Shown here piece after piece: positions 36,233-47,465 of a DNA stretch of 64,000 nucleotides. Position 1 is the stretch's first letter, and each line of letters opens with the position of its first letter. The position numbers and the translations under genes were made by a program. Below the pieces are notes generated by a model that made no database searches, was not told the DNA's origin, and saw only the letters and a program-made list of their open reading frames with translations. The stretch is from Rhizobacter terrae (GTDB lineage Bacteria; Pseudomonadota; Gammaproteobacteria; Burkholderiales; Burkholderiaceae_C): positions 310,001 to 374,000 of the forward strand of contig NZ_QUSW01000003.1 in assembly GCF_003852895.1 (NCBI RefSeq). The letters are read 5' to 3'.

Positions 36233-36892
36233 ATGAACCTCAAAGTCCTCGTGGCCGCCCCCGTCGTGGCCTTCCTGGTCATGGCCAACGCGGCCGAGAT
36301 GAAGCGCCCCGAAGGCTGGTCCTGGACGGCCCAGTCATCGTCGGAGGCGCACAACGTGTACGACATGGGCCTGGACGAACAAGTGCTGTACCAGGGCCAG
36401 CGCAGCCTCACCCTGCGCGGAACGAACCAGACGGACATCTCATACAGCGCCGCCATGCAGTACGTGTCGTCCAAGGGCTACCAAGGCAAGAAGGTGCGCT
36501 TCAGCGGCATGCTGCGCACCAGCGGCATCGACAACTGGGCGGGCATCTGGGTGCGTTCGGACAGCGTGGGCCACGACGTCTTCAGCGGCGACATCCCTCC
36601 GCCAGGAATGGGCAGCACACAGGCGCTGTCGCAGTGGACGCCGGTCAGTGTGGTGGTGCTGGTGGGTCCGCAGGACAGCCAGATCGCGATGGGGCTGGGA
36701 CTCGTCGGCAACGGACAGGCCTGGCTGAGCGATCTCAAGTTCGAGATGGTGGACGACACCGTCCCCGTGACCACGACCCGGCCCGCCATCGACCTGGCCA
36801 AGTACAAGAAGTGGGTGTCGCAACGCCAGGCCCGGGCCTTCGAGGGGCCGGACCGCGCCTTGCCTCACAACCTGGAGCTGAAGACCGAGTGA
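36233..36892 (+). CDS. Exported carbohydrate-binding-like hypothetical protein
   Basis: 219 aa. Signal peptide (MNLKVLVAAPVVAFLVMANAA), then one beta-sandwich domain with the pattern LYQGQRSLTLRGTN, QGKKVRFSGMLRTSGIDNWAGIWVRSD, WTPVSVVVLVGPQDSQIAMGLGLVGNGQAWLSDLKFEMV. This resembles the galactose-binding-like effector domain seen in some AraC regulators and as free secreted proteins. Ligand unknown. The ATG at 36233 has GGAG 7 bases upstream. Directly followed (4 bases) by a sensor kinase gene, so it could deliver a signal to it. Confidence 0.7.
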   Translation: MNLKVLVAAPVVAFLVMANAAEMKRPEGWSWTAQSSSEAHNVYDMGLDEQVLYQGQRSLTLRGTNQTDISYSAAMQYVSSKGYQGKKVRFSGMLRTSGIDNWAGIWVRSDSVGHDVFSGDIPPPGMGSTQALSQWTPVSVVVLVGPQDSQIAMGLGLVGNGQAWLSDLKFEMVDDTVPVTTTRPAIDLAKYKKWVSQRQARAFEGPDRALPHNLELKTE

Positions 36893-36896
36893 GTGC

Positions 36897-37964
36897 ATGA
36901 CTTCGATGACTCCCCGGCCGGACTTTGAGCCTTTGCGCGACTATGCCGATGGCCGCCGCATGCTGGGGTGGGCGCTGGTGGCCTTCGTCGCGGCGGCAGC
37001 CACCTTCGTGTGGACGGGCTGGACCGGTTGGCTGTCGCTGACCGTTCGCCTGTGGCTGGCCTATTCAGCCGGCCACGTGGCGCTGTGGCTGCACCATCGG
37101 CGAGGACGCGCACTATCGTGGCCCTGGGTCATCGGCGGCGTGCTGGGCACCACGCTTGCCGCCAGTCTGGCAGGCTTGCCACTGGCGCCGGACTTCGTCG
37201 CCGATCGGCTGCGTTCGCCATCGTGGCTGCTGCAACGGATCGCACTGCCCCTGGGCTTCGGCCTGGCCATGCATCTGCCCGCCCTGGTGCTGCGCGCCCG
37301 CGAATGGCAGCAGCACCGGCAGCGCATCGCGGCAGCCGAGTCCGAGGCCGCACGCTCGGCCCTGCAGCGCCAAGTGACGCTGGCCGAGCTGCGCACCCTG
37401 CAGGCGCAGGTGGAACCACACTTCCTCTACAACACGCTGGCATCCGTGCAGAGCCTGGTGCGCCGTGACCCGGCCCGGGCCGACGAGATGCTGGACCACC
37501 TGCATGAACACCTGCGCCAGTCGCTGCCGGCCATGCGCTCGGAGCAGTCGACGCTCGGGCGCGAGGCGCAGTTGGCCCGCTCGTACCTCTCGATCATGCG
37601 CATCCGCATGGATGACCGCCTGGCGTTCCGCATCGACGTGCCCGACGACCTGGCCCACGAATCCTTCCCGCCGATGATGCTGTCCACGCTGGTCGAGAAC
37701 GCAATCAAGCACGGCATCGAGCCCAGCACACGCGGCGGCACGGTGGTGGTCTCGGCCGAGCGCGTGCCTCAGGGCCTGGCCGTGAGCGTGGTCGACGACG
37801 GCGTGGGCCTGGGCGCCAGCACGGCCACCAGCGGCAGCGGACTCGGGCTGTCGAACGTGCGCGAGCGCCTGCGGGCGCTGTTCGGCGAGCAGGCTTCATT
37901 GCGCGTCGAGTCCCGCGACACGGGTGGCGTGCAGGCCTGCATCACCGTTCCCGCGGCACACTGA
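36897..37964 (+). CDS. LytS/YehU-type membrane sensor histidine kinase
   Basis: 355 aa. About four membrane helices at the N-terminus (residues 22-135), a coiled linker, then the His_kinase motif QVEPHFLYNTLASVQSLVRRD with phospho-acceptor H175. HATPase_c motifs: LVENAIKHGIEP (N-box), VVDDGVGLG (G1) and GSGLGLSNVRERLRALFG (G2). Partner of the LytTR regulator that starts 4 bases after its stop. The signal is unknown; the preceding exported protein is a candidate sensor component. Confidence 0.92.
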   Translation: MTSMTPRPDFEPLRDYADGRRMLGWALVAFVAAAATFVWTGWTGWLSLTVRLWLAYSAGHVALWLHHRRGRALSWPWVIGGVLGTTLAASLAGLPLAPDFVADRLRSPSWLLQRIALPLGFGLAMHLPALVLRAREWQQHRQRIAAAESEAARSALQRQVTLAELRTLQAQVEPHFLYNTLASVQSLVRRDPARADEMLDHLHEHLRQSLPAMRSEQSTLGREAQLARSYLSIMRIRMDDRLAFRIDVPDDLAHESFPPMMLSTLVENAIKHGIEPSTRGGTVVVSAERVPQGLAVSVVDDGVGLGASTATSGSGLGLSNVRERLRALFGEQASLRVESRDTGGVQACITVPAAH

Positions 37965-37968
37965 ACCC

Positions 37969-38727
37969 ATGGCCGCCACGCCCCCACCCACCGCCGTCCT
38001 GATCGAAGACGAGCCCTTGCCCCGTGCAGAACTCAGGCAGATGCTCGCCACGCTGTGGCCCGAGCTGCACATCGTGGCCGAGGCGGTCGACGGCGCCAGC
38101 GGCTTGCGCGCGCTCACCGAGCTGCGGCCGCAGGTGGCGTTCATCGACATCCGGCTGCCCGCCATGAGCGGACTGGACCTGGCCGCGCATGTCAGCGGCC
38201 GCTGCCACGTGGTGTTCGTCACCGCCTTCGACGATGCCGCCGTGCGGGCCTTCGACGAAGGCGCGGTGGACTACGTGCTCAAGCCCATCGCCATGCCGCG
38301 GCTGGCCAAGGCCGTGGAGCGGCTGAAGCAGCGCCTGCTCGGCGCGCCGGCGGACCTCTCGCCCTGGCTGTCGCGCGCGGCCGCTGCCACGGACGCGCAG
38401 GCGCCGCTGCGCTGGCTGCAGACCGGGCACGGGCAGCAGCTGCGTCTGGTCACGGTCACCGACGTGCTGTACTTCCAGTCCGACGCCAAGTACACCCGGG
38501 TCGTCACCCGCGAGGGCGAGTCGCACATCCGCATGTCGCTGAAGGAACTGCTCGCGCGGCTGGACCCGGAGCAGTTCTGGCAGATCCACCGGGGATGCAT
38601 CGTCAACATCGCCCACGTCGCCAGTGTCTCGCGCGACCTCATGGGCCGCATGGACGTGGTGCTGAGGTCGCACCCGCAGCGGCTGGCAGTGAGCCAGGCG
38701 TTCCAGGGGCGGTTCAAGGCGATGTGA
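37969..38727 (+). CDS. LytTR-family response regulator
   Basis: 252 aa. Receiver domain with acidic E13/D14, phospho-acceptor D60 (VAFIDIRLPAMSGLDL), T/K residues in VFVTAFDDAAV and DYVLKPI. C-terminal LytTR DNA-binding domain, about 145-250 (VTVTDVLYFQSDAKYTRVVTREGESHIRMSLKELLARLD; FWQIHRGCIVNIAHV). It is paired with the kinase immediately upstream. LytTR regulators bind direct repeats; none could be assigned here. Confidence 0.93.
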   Translation: MAATPPPTAVLIEDEPLPRAELRQMLATLWPELHIVAEAVDGASGLRALTELRPQVAFIDIRLPAMSGLDLAAHVSGRCHVVFVTAFDDAAVRAFDEGAVDYVLKPIAMPRLAKAVERLKQRLLGAPADLSPWLSRAAAATDAQAPLRWLQTGHGQQLRLVTVTDVLYFQSDAKYTRVVTREGESHIRMSLKELLARLDPEQFWQIHRGCIVNIAHVASVSRDLMGRMDVVLRSHPQRLAVSQAFQGRFKAM

Positions 38728-38943
38728 CGGCAGGCGCCGCCTACATTCGGCAACACCCGGGCGGTCGGCGGCCTGGCCTGCGCATGCGTTGAGGCCCGCG
38801 GCGGCAAACGTCAAGCGGATCAATTCGCTGTTCGCCGCGGGGGCATCGTGCGATCCTCGTGCGCGGCACCCCCTAGCTTGCAGTGCGAGGCCCATCGCAG
38901 CCCACACTAGCATCCCGACCCATTGCGACCAACCGGAGGGACC

Positions 38944-39525
38944 ATGAACCTGATCCAGCGCGTGCAAGACATCCTGCTCAAACCCAAGGAAACCTGGCCG
39001 GTGATCGCCCAGGAGACGGATGACATTGCCGCGATCTACAAGAAGTACCTGGTCTTCCTCGCGGCCATTCCGCCGGTGGCGGCCTTCCTGGGCATCTACG
39101 TGCTGGGCTTCGGCATGTTCGGCTCGCGCATGGGCGGCTTCATGATGAGCGGGCTCATGCACATGATCGCCCACTACGTGGTGTCGCTGGTGCTGGTCTT
39201 CGGCGTCGCCTTCGTCGCCAACGAGCTGGCCCCCAGCTTCGGCGGCACCAAGGACCTGCTCTCGGCCTTCAAGCTGGTGGCCTACAGCATGACCGCTGGC
39301 TACGTGGGCGGCGTCTTCAGCATCATCATGGCGCTGAGCGTGCTGTCGCTGCTGGCCAGCATCTACGGCATCTACCTGCTGTTCCTGGGCGCGCCGGTGC
39401 TCATGAAGATCCCCGAGGACAAGGCCCCCGGCTACACCGCGGTGCTGGTCGTCATCGTCATCGTGGCTTCGCTGGTGCTGGGCGCCCTGACCTACGGCTC
39501 CATGGGCATGGGCATGCGCATGTGA
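38944..39525 (+). CDS. Yip1 family membrane protein
   Basis: 193 aa with five membrane helices. Start MNLIQRVQDILLKPKETWPVIAQE is the signature of bacterial Yip1-domain proteins, with the conserved Trp. Later NELAPSFGGTKDLLSAFKLVAYSMTAGYVGG and a Met/Gly-rich C-terminus. Function unknown. GGAGG precedes the ATG. The 216 bases before it, after the LytTR gene, hold no feature I can name. Confidence 0.88.
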   Translation: MNLIQRVQDILLKPKETWPVIAQETDDIAAIYKKYLVFLAAIPPVAAFLGIYVLGFGMFGSRMGGFMMSGLMHMIAHYVVSLVLVFGVAFVANELAPSFGGTKDLLSAFKLVAYSMTAGYVGGVFSIIMALSVLSLLASIYGIYLLFLGAPVLMKIPEDKAPGYTAVLVVIVIVASLVLGALTYGSMGMGMRM

Positions 39526-39541
39526 TGCCGCGCCGGCGGCG

Positions 39542-40087
39542 TCAGGTGCCGAAGTGCATCTGGTACTTGGCGCCGTCGGAGAACTGGCACACGCCGGTGC
39601 CCATGGTCGGGCCGGTGACCACGTACTCGCACTGCACGTTCACGCCCTTGCTGCCGTAGGCATTGGCGATGCCGCGGCGGCCGTTGAAGCTGCGCTGGGA
39701 GTAGCCCAGCACCTCGTTGTGGATGCGTCCGAAGGCGGCGTAGCCTGAATCCACGCGCGTGGCCTCGCCCTGCATCGAGTCGCCCAGGTAGGCGATGGTG
39801 AAGGTGCCTCGGCCGGTGTTGTTGTCGATCACCGAGGCGGTGAGCATGCCGCCCTTGTTGGCCTGCTGGTTGAGCGGATACAGCCGCGCGCTCAGCACGG
39901 TCACCGCCGGCGGCAGGCCAGCCACGGGTGCCGGCGGGGTCACCACCGTGACGGACTGGCCGTAGGCATCGTGTCCGTGGGGCGGATAGGGCCGGCCGGT
40001 GGCCGGATCGACCGGCAGCACCACGCAGGCGCCCAGCGAGGCAGCGGTGGCGAGCGTGGTGAGAGCGAGGGCGGTTCGTCGACTCAT
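39542..40087 (-). CDS. Hypothetical lipoprotein
   Basis: 181 aa. Signal and lipobox (ASLGAC, Cys21) followed by a Pro/Gly linker and a beta-rich domain (LSARLYPLNQQANKGGMLTASVIDNNTGRGTFTIAYLGDSMQGEATRV) containing two further Cys (VQCEYVVTG, GVCQFSDGAKYQMHFG). Likely an outer-membrane-anchored protein; family not recognised. Convergent with the Yip1 gene (16 bases between stops) and divergent from oxyR. Confidence 0.78.
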   Translation of the reverse strand: MSRRTALALTTLATAASLGACVVLPVDPATGRPYPPHGHDAYGQSVTVVTPPAPVAGLPPAVTVLSARLYPLNQQANKGGMLTASVIDNNTGRGTFTIAYLGDSMQGEATRVDSGYAAFGRIHNEVLGYSQRSFNGRRGIANAYGSKGVNVQCEYVVTGPTMGTGVCQFSDGAKYQMHFGT

Positions 40088-40253
40088 GGTGTGGCTTTCA
40101 TGGCGCGGCAACGTCGCCGCGGCGGGAGAATCCATCCGAACGACCGGCCGGCCAAGCACCTCCAAAGGCAGTACCAGGCCGCGATACCGCCCGGGGCGTG
40201 CAGCGCGCCGTGCTCGCTGACATACTGGCGGGCCTCCTGAGTCCTTCGTGGCC

Positions 40254-41177
40254 ATGACCCTCACCGAACTCCGCTACATCGTCGCCGTCGCCCGCGAACG
40301 CCATTTCGGCCGTGCCGCCGAGGCCTGCTTCGTCTCGCAGCCCACGCTCAGCGTGGCCATCAAGAAGCTCGAGGAAGAGCTGGACGTGAAGCTCTTCGAG
40401 CGCGGCGCCAACGAGGTGAGCGTGACGCCGCTGGGCGAGGAGATCGTGCGGCAGGCGCAATCGGTGATCGAGCAGGCCGCGGCCATCAAGGAGATCGCCA
40501 AGCGCGGCAAGGACCCGGTGTCCGGCCCGCTGCGGCTGGGGGTCATCTACACCATCGGCCCCTACCTGCTGCCCGACCTGGTCAAGCAGGCCATCGACCG
40601 CGTGCCGCAGATGCCCCTGGTGCTGCAGGAGAACTTCACCGTCAAGCTGCTGGACATGCTGCGCACCGGCGAGCTGGACGCGGCCATCATGGCCGAGCCC
40701 TTTCCCGACACCGGCCTGGCGGTGGCGCCGCTGTACGACGAGCCGTTCATGGTGGCGGTGCCCACGACGCACCCGCTGGCCAAGCGCAAGCGCATCAGCG
40801 CCGAGGAGCTCAAGAAGGAGACCATGCTGCTGCTGGGCACGGGCCACTGCTTCCGCGACCACGTGCTGGAGGTCTGCCCTGAATACGCCCGCTTCTCCAG
40901 CGACGCCGAAGGCATCCGCAAGAGCTTCGAGGGCTCCTCGCTGGAGACCATCAAGTACATGGTGGCCTCGGGCATGGGCGTGACGGTGGTGCCGCAGCTG
41001 TCGGTGCCCAAGGACGCCCAGCCGCACGTCACCTACATCCCCTTCTCGCCGCCGGTGCCCACCCGTCGCGTGGTGCTGGCCTGGCGCCGCACCTTCACCC
41101 GCTACGAGGCGATTGCCGCGCTGCGCAATGCCATCTACGCCTGCGAACTGCCCGGCTTGAAGCGGCTGACCGCATGA
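40254..41177 (+). CDS. oxyR: Hydrogen-peroxide sensor OxyR (LysR family)
   Basis: 307 aa. LysR HTH at residues 1-60 (MTLTELRYIVAVARERHFGRAAEACFVSQPTLSVAIKKLEEEL). The redox cysteines fall at exactly C199 and C208 (GHCFRDHVLEVC), the same numbering as E. coli OxyR. A GTG two codons upstream (40248) could also serve as start. It is followed by dps and a DJ-1/PfpI gene, so the cluster is an oxidative-stress module and dps is a likely target. Confidence 0.95.
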   Translation: MTLTELRYIVAVARERHFGRAAEACFVSQPTLSVAIKKLEEELDVKLFERGANEVSVTPLGEEIVRQAQSVIEQAAAIKEIAKRGKDPVSGPLRLGVIYTIGPYLLPDLVKQAIDRVPQMPLVLQENFTVKLLDMLRTGELDAAIMAEPFPDTGLAVAPLYDEPFMVAVPTTHPLAKRKRISAEELKKETMLLLGTGHCFRDHVLEVCPEYARFSSDAEGIRKSFEGSSLETIKYMVASGMGVTVVPQLSVPKDAQPHVTYIPFSPPVPTRRVVLAWRRTFTRYEAIAALRNAIYACELPGLKRLTA

Positions 41178-41284
41178 GCGCCCACCGGCCCAGCCAAGGC
41201 TATGGCCCCGATGGGGTCAAGCGATTGGCACGCCCGTACGGCAACCGATAGACTGAATTCATCGACCTGCTCGGAGCGCATTGC

Positions 41285-41806
41285 ATGGCCAAGTCCGCCA
41301 CCAAGAAGACCAAGCCGTCCACAGCGGCCGGCGTCGGGATCCACATCGGCATCAGCGACAAGGGCCGCGGGGCCATCGCGGCCGGACTGTCGCGGCTGCT
41401 GGCCGACACCTACACGCTCTACCTCACCACGCACAACTTCCACTGGAACGTCACCGGGCCGATGTTCAACACGCTTCATGCGATGTTCATGGCCCAGTAC
41501 ACCGAGCTGTGGAATGCGGTGGACCCGATCGCCGAGCGCATCCGCTCGCTGGGCCACACCGCCCCGGGCTCGTACGCACAGTTCGGCCAGCTGGCTTCCA
41601 TCAAGGACGCGCCCGCGACGCCGCCCAAGGCGCTGGAGATGGTGCGCATCCTCGTCGAAGGCCACGAGGCGGTGGCCCGCACGGCGCGCAGCATCTTCCC
41701 CCAGGCCGATGCGGCCAGCGACGAACCCACCGCCGACCTGCTGACCCAGCGGCTGGCCATCCACGAGCAGACGGCCTGGATGCTTCGCTCGCTGCTCGAG
41801 GAATGA
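41285..41806 (+). CDS. dps: Dps-family ferritin-like DNA protection protein
   Basis: 173 aa. A Lys-rich N-terminal tail ([12 protein letters not shown]), suited to DNA binding, precedes the four-helix bundle. Inter-subunit ferroxidase ligands are conserved: H53 ([12 protein letters not shown]), H65, D80 and E84 ([11 protein letters not shown]). It stores iron using H2O2 and shields DNA. It lies 107 bases after oxyR. A sigma-70-like promoter could be in that gap, but I found no convincing OxyR box by eye. Confidence 0.95.
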   Translation: MAKSATKKTKPSTAAGVGIHIGISDKGRGAIAAGLSRLLADTYTLYLTTHNFHWNVTGPMFNTLHAMFMAQYTELWNAVDPIAERIRSLGHTAPGSYAQFGQLASIKDAPATPPKALEMVRILVEGHEAVARTARSIFPQADAASDEPTADLLTQRLAIHEQTAWMLRSLLEE

Positions 41807-41807
41807 C

Positions 41808-42413
41808 ATGCGCGTCGCCATCCTCACCTTCGACGGATTCAACGAGCTCGATTCCTTCATCGCATTGGGTTTGCTGAACCGGCTGAAGGCCGAGGGCTGG
41901 AAGGCGGAGATCACGAGCCCCAGCACCCGTGTCACCTCGATGAACGGCGTGGTGGTGGAGGCGCAGCAGCCGCTGGAGTTCGCGAACAAGGCCGATGCGG
42001 TGATCTTCGGCAGCGGCATCTACACACGGGCCATCGCGGAGAACAGCGCGCTGCTGGACCGCTTGCAGCTGGACCCGCTGCGGCAGCTGATCGCCGGGCA
42101 GTGCTCGGGCACCTTGCTGATGGCGCGGCTGGGGCTGCTGGCGGACATTCCCGCCTGCACCGACTCGACGACCAAGCCCTGGGTGGTGGAGGCGGGCATC
42201 CGCGTGATCGACACGCCCTTCCATGCGCGCGGGCCCATCGCCACGGCGGGTGGCTGCCTGGCGTCGCAATACCTGGCGGCGTGGATGATGGCCCGCCGCG
42301 CCGGGGCCGACAAGGCCGTGCAGGCGCTGAGCTATGCGGCGCCGGTGGGCGAGAAGGACAGCTACGTCGAGCGCATCATGAAGATCATCGCGCCCTTCGT
42401 GATCGAGGACTGA
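41808..42413 (+). CDS. DJ-1/PfpI family protein
   Basis: 201 aa. Start MRVAILTFDGFNELDSFIAL is typical of the glutamine-amidotransferase-like DJ-1/PfpI fold with its conserved acidic residue. The nucleophile elbow is AGQCSGTLLMA with Cys98 (approximately) and later TAGGCLASQYLAAWMM. Members act as deglycases, chaperones, or isocyanide hydratase-like enzymes; the specific reaction is unclear. Its ATG lies one base after the dps stop, so the two are translated together, fitting a stress role. Confidence 0.88.
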   Translation: MRVAILTFDGFNELDSFIALGLLNRLKAEGWKAEITSPSTRVTSMNGVVVEAQQPLEFANKADAVIFGSGIYTRAIAENSALLDRLQLDPLRQLIAGQCSGTLLMARLGLLADIPACTDSTTKPWVVEAGIRVIDTPFHARGPIATAGGCLASQYLAAWMMARRAGADKAVQALSYAAPVGEKDSYVERIMKIIAPFVIED

Positions 42414-43298
42414 TCACTTCTCGATGTCGTCGATGTGCCTGGGCCAGCTCGCCTTGAGCAGGCGCGACAGTGCACGATCGGCCAGCAGCTTTCCGCCGGT
42501 CTGGCAGCGGGCGCAGTAGTTGGTCTCGTTGTCGGCGTGCACGATCCGCTGCACCGGCGACTCGCACACCGGGCACGGCAGGCCGTAGCGGCCGTGCACC
42601 GCCATCTTCGGGTGGAAGGCGGTGACCTTGTCCGGCCAGTCGCCGGCCTCGTCGCGCAGCAGCGCGGTCCATTCACCCATCACGGCGCGGGTGGCGTCGA
42701 AGAGGCGCTGGATCGCCTCGTCGTCCATGGAGCGTGTCAGCGTCACCGGCGACAGCCGCGCGCGATGCAGGATCTCATCCGAATACGCGTTGCCGATGCC
42801 GCTGAACAGCCGCGGGTTCGTCAGCGAGCGCTTGAGCGTGTGGTTCTCGGCCTTCAGCCGCTCGGCGAAGGCGGCCAGGTCGCTCGCGAAGACATCGATG
42901 CCGCCGGGGTCCATCGCGTGCAGCGCGGCCCGGTCCGGCAGCAGGTGAACCGACGCCCTGCGCTTGCTGCCCGCCTCGGTCAGCACCAGCGTGCCGCCCT
43001 CGAACTCGAAGGTCGCCAGCGAGATCTTGCCCGGCGGCTTGGCGCCCGCGGCCAGCCAGCGCAGCCGGCCAGCGATCATCAGATGGATCACCAGGAACAG
43101 CCCGCCCTCCAGCGCCAGCACGATGCGCTTGCCCAGCCGCTCGATGCCCAGCACCTTCTTTCCTTCGGCCGACGAGATGGGCGGCACCGCCGTGCGCAGC
43201 AGGAAAGGGTTGAGGATGCGCACCCGCTTGAGCGTGTCGCCGCGCACCTTCGCGTCCAGGCGCTCGACGTAGACGGTGATATCTGGCAGCTCCGGCAT
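42414..43298 (-). CDS. Fpg/Nei family DNA glycosylase
   Basis: 294 aa. Start MPELPDITVYVERL gives the catalytic N-terminal proline, though the second motif residue pattern (PELPD) differs from MutM's PELPEVE. The H2TH region is near NHTLKRSLTNPRLFSGIGNAYSDEILHRARLSP. The C-terminal zinc finger has CPVC and CARC pairs (residues about 246-270), but the sequence after it (QTGGKLLADRALSRLLKASW) is longer than in MutM. Substrate could be oxidised purines or pyrimidines. Stop codons of this and the DJ-1 gene abut (TGATCA) on opposite strands. Confidence 0.9.
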   Translation of the reverse strand: MPELPDITVYVERLDAKVRGDTLKRVRILNPFLLRTAVPPISSAEGKKVLGIERLGKRIVLALEGGLFLVIHLMIAGRLRWLAAGAKPPGKISLATFEFEGGTLVLTEAGSKRRASVHLLPDRAALHAMDPGGIDVFASDLAAFAERLKAENHTLKRSLTNPRLFSGIGNAYSDEILHRARLSPVTLTRSMDDEAIQRLFDATRAVMGEWTALLRDEAGDWPDKVTAFHPKMAVHGRYGLPCPVCESPVQRIVHADNETNYCARCQTGGKLLADRALSRLLKASWPRHIDDIEK

Positions 43299-43371
43299 GC
43301 GGGCGAGTTTGCCATCCCGCCGATAATCCACCCTTTCGACCCCGCAGCCGGCAGTTCCTGGCCGCAGCCCC

Positions 43372-44985
<1,614 letters not shown>

Positions 44986-45027
44986 GGTCGATCGGTCATC
45001 GCCCGACGCAGGCGCGACAATCGCCCC

Positions 45028-45903
45028 ATGAGCGCATCGACCCTGCCCGACACGCCTTCGCGCCTGTCGCTGTACCTCAACCTGATCCGCTGGGACCGGC
45101 CCGCAGGCACCTACCTGCTGCTGTGGCCGACGCTGGCTGCGCTGTGGATCGCGGCCGGCGGCTTCCCGGGCTGGCACCTGCTGGTGGTGTTCGTGGCCGG
45201 CACCTTCCTCATGCGAAGCGCGGGCTGCGCCGTCAACGATGTGGCGGACCGCGACTTCGACAAGCATGTGAAGCGCACGGCGCAGCGGCCAGTGACCAGC
45301 GGCGCGATCACGCCCAAGGCCGCCCTGGTCTTCGGCGCTGCACTCGCGCTCATCGCCTTCGCGCTGGTACTCACCACCAACCTGCCGACGATCGCCTGGA
45401 GCTTCGCTGCGCTGGCGGTGGCCATCTTCTACCCCTTCACCAAGCGCTTCTTCTCGATGCCGCAGGCCGTGCTGGGCGTGGCCTTCAGCTTCGGCATTCC
45501 CATGGCCTTCGCCGCCGTGCGCGGCGAGGTGCCGATGCTCGCGTGGCAGCTGCTCATCGGCAATCTCTTCTGGGTGCTCGCCTACGACACCGAGTACGCG
45601 ATGGTGGACCGCGATGACGACTTGCAGATCGGCATCAAGACCTCGGCCATCACGCTGGGGCGGTTCGATGTCATCGGCGTGATGCTGTTCTATGCGGCGT
45701 ACCTGGCCATCTGGGGCGTGCTCGGCGCGCAGCTCGGATTCGGCTGGGGGTACTTCGCCGGCATCGCCATCGCAGCCGGCCAGGTGCTGTGGCACTTCAC
45801 GCTGATCCGTGAACGCACGCGCGACGGATGCTTCAAGGCCTTCCGGCTGAACCACTGGGTGGGGTTCGCGGTGTTGGCGGGCGTGCTCATCGGCAAGCTC
45901 TGA
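45028..45903 (+). CDS. ubiA: 4-hydroxybenzoate polyprenyltransferase UbiA
   Basis: 291 aa, eight to nine membrane helices. It attaches the prenyl tail to 4-hydroxybenzoate in ubiquinone synthesis. Two Asp-rich Mg/diphosphate motifs: [15 protein letters not shown] (first) and [21 protein letters not shown] (second). Its substrate supplier ubiC lies about 1.6 kb away on the other strand. A bidirectional-looking terminator follows at 45923-45948. Confidence 0.96.
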   Translation: MSASTLPDTPSRLSLYLNLIRWDRPAGTYLLLWPTLAALWIAAGGFPGWHLLVVFVAGTFLMRSAGCAVNDVADRDFDKHVKRTAQRPVTSGAITPKAALVFGAALALIAFALVLTTNLPTIAWSFAALAVAIFYPFTKRFFSMPQAVLGVAFSFGIPMAFAAVRGEVPMLAWQLLIGNLFWVLAYDTEYAMVDRDDDLQIGIKTSAITLGRFDVIGVMLFYAAYLAIWGVLGAQLGFGWGYFAGIAIAAGQVLWHFTLIRERTRDGCFKAFRLNHWVGFAVLAGVLIGKL

Positions 45904-45922
45904 TCGCTCAAAGACCCAAAGA

Positions 45923-45948
45923 AAAACACCGGCCAAAGCCGGTGTTTT
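45923..45948. terminator. Bidirectional terminator between ubiA and glutamate dehydrogenase
   Basis: AAAACACCGGC-CAAA-GCCGGTGTTTT: perfect stem with A and T runs on both sides, placed between convergent genes and usable in either direction. Confidence 0.9.
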
Positions 45949-45964
45949 GTTCTGAGGCCCATGG

Positions 45965-45984
45965 ATCCCGGCGTTCGCCGGGAT
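45965..45984. repeat. Short palindromic element
   Basis: ATCCCGGCG-TT-CGCCGGGAT: a perfect 9-bp stem with a 2-base loop, 17 bases after the terminator. It looks like one unit of a dispersed REP-like family (ATGGATCCCGG...CCGGGATGA form is common in beta-proteobacteria). Only one copy was seen in this window. Confidence 0.5.
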
Positions 45985-45999
45985 GAGGTGCCAAAGGGC

Positions 46000-47274
<1,275 letters not shown>

Positions 47275-47409
47275 GAAATGTCTCCGCGAAAGTGTGTTCG
47301 TCGGGGTGGCACCACGCTCTTTCGACCCGCTCGTGACGAGCCTGGGCAGGGGATGCCACCTGCATGCGGCGAGACTGTAGGCGCGAGCGTGCCGAGTTTT
47401 TCACCATTC

Positions 47410-47430
47410 GTCATGCAGGGTTTGCATGAC
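47410..47430. promoter_or_regulatory. Inverted repeat upstream of gdhA
   Basis: GTCATGCA-GGGTT-TGCATGAC: perfect 8-bp arms with a 5-base centre, 136-156 bases upstream of the gdhA start and 36 bases downstream of the ubiC stop. Candidate binding site for a dimeric regulator. Confidence 0.45.
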
Positions 47431-47465
47431 TTGCAGCGGCCGGGGCATGAAGCGGTCCGTGCGGG

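Noticed and set aside
41178-41284. OxyR binding site upstream of dps
   Set aside because: CGATAG...CATCG is only a weak dyad and the four-element ATAG spacing is absent, so no site was annotated.
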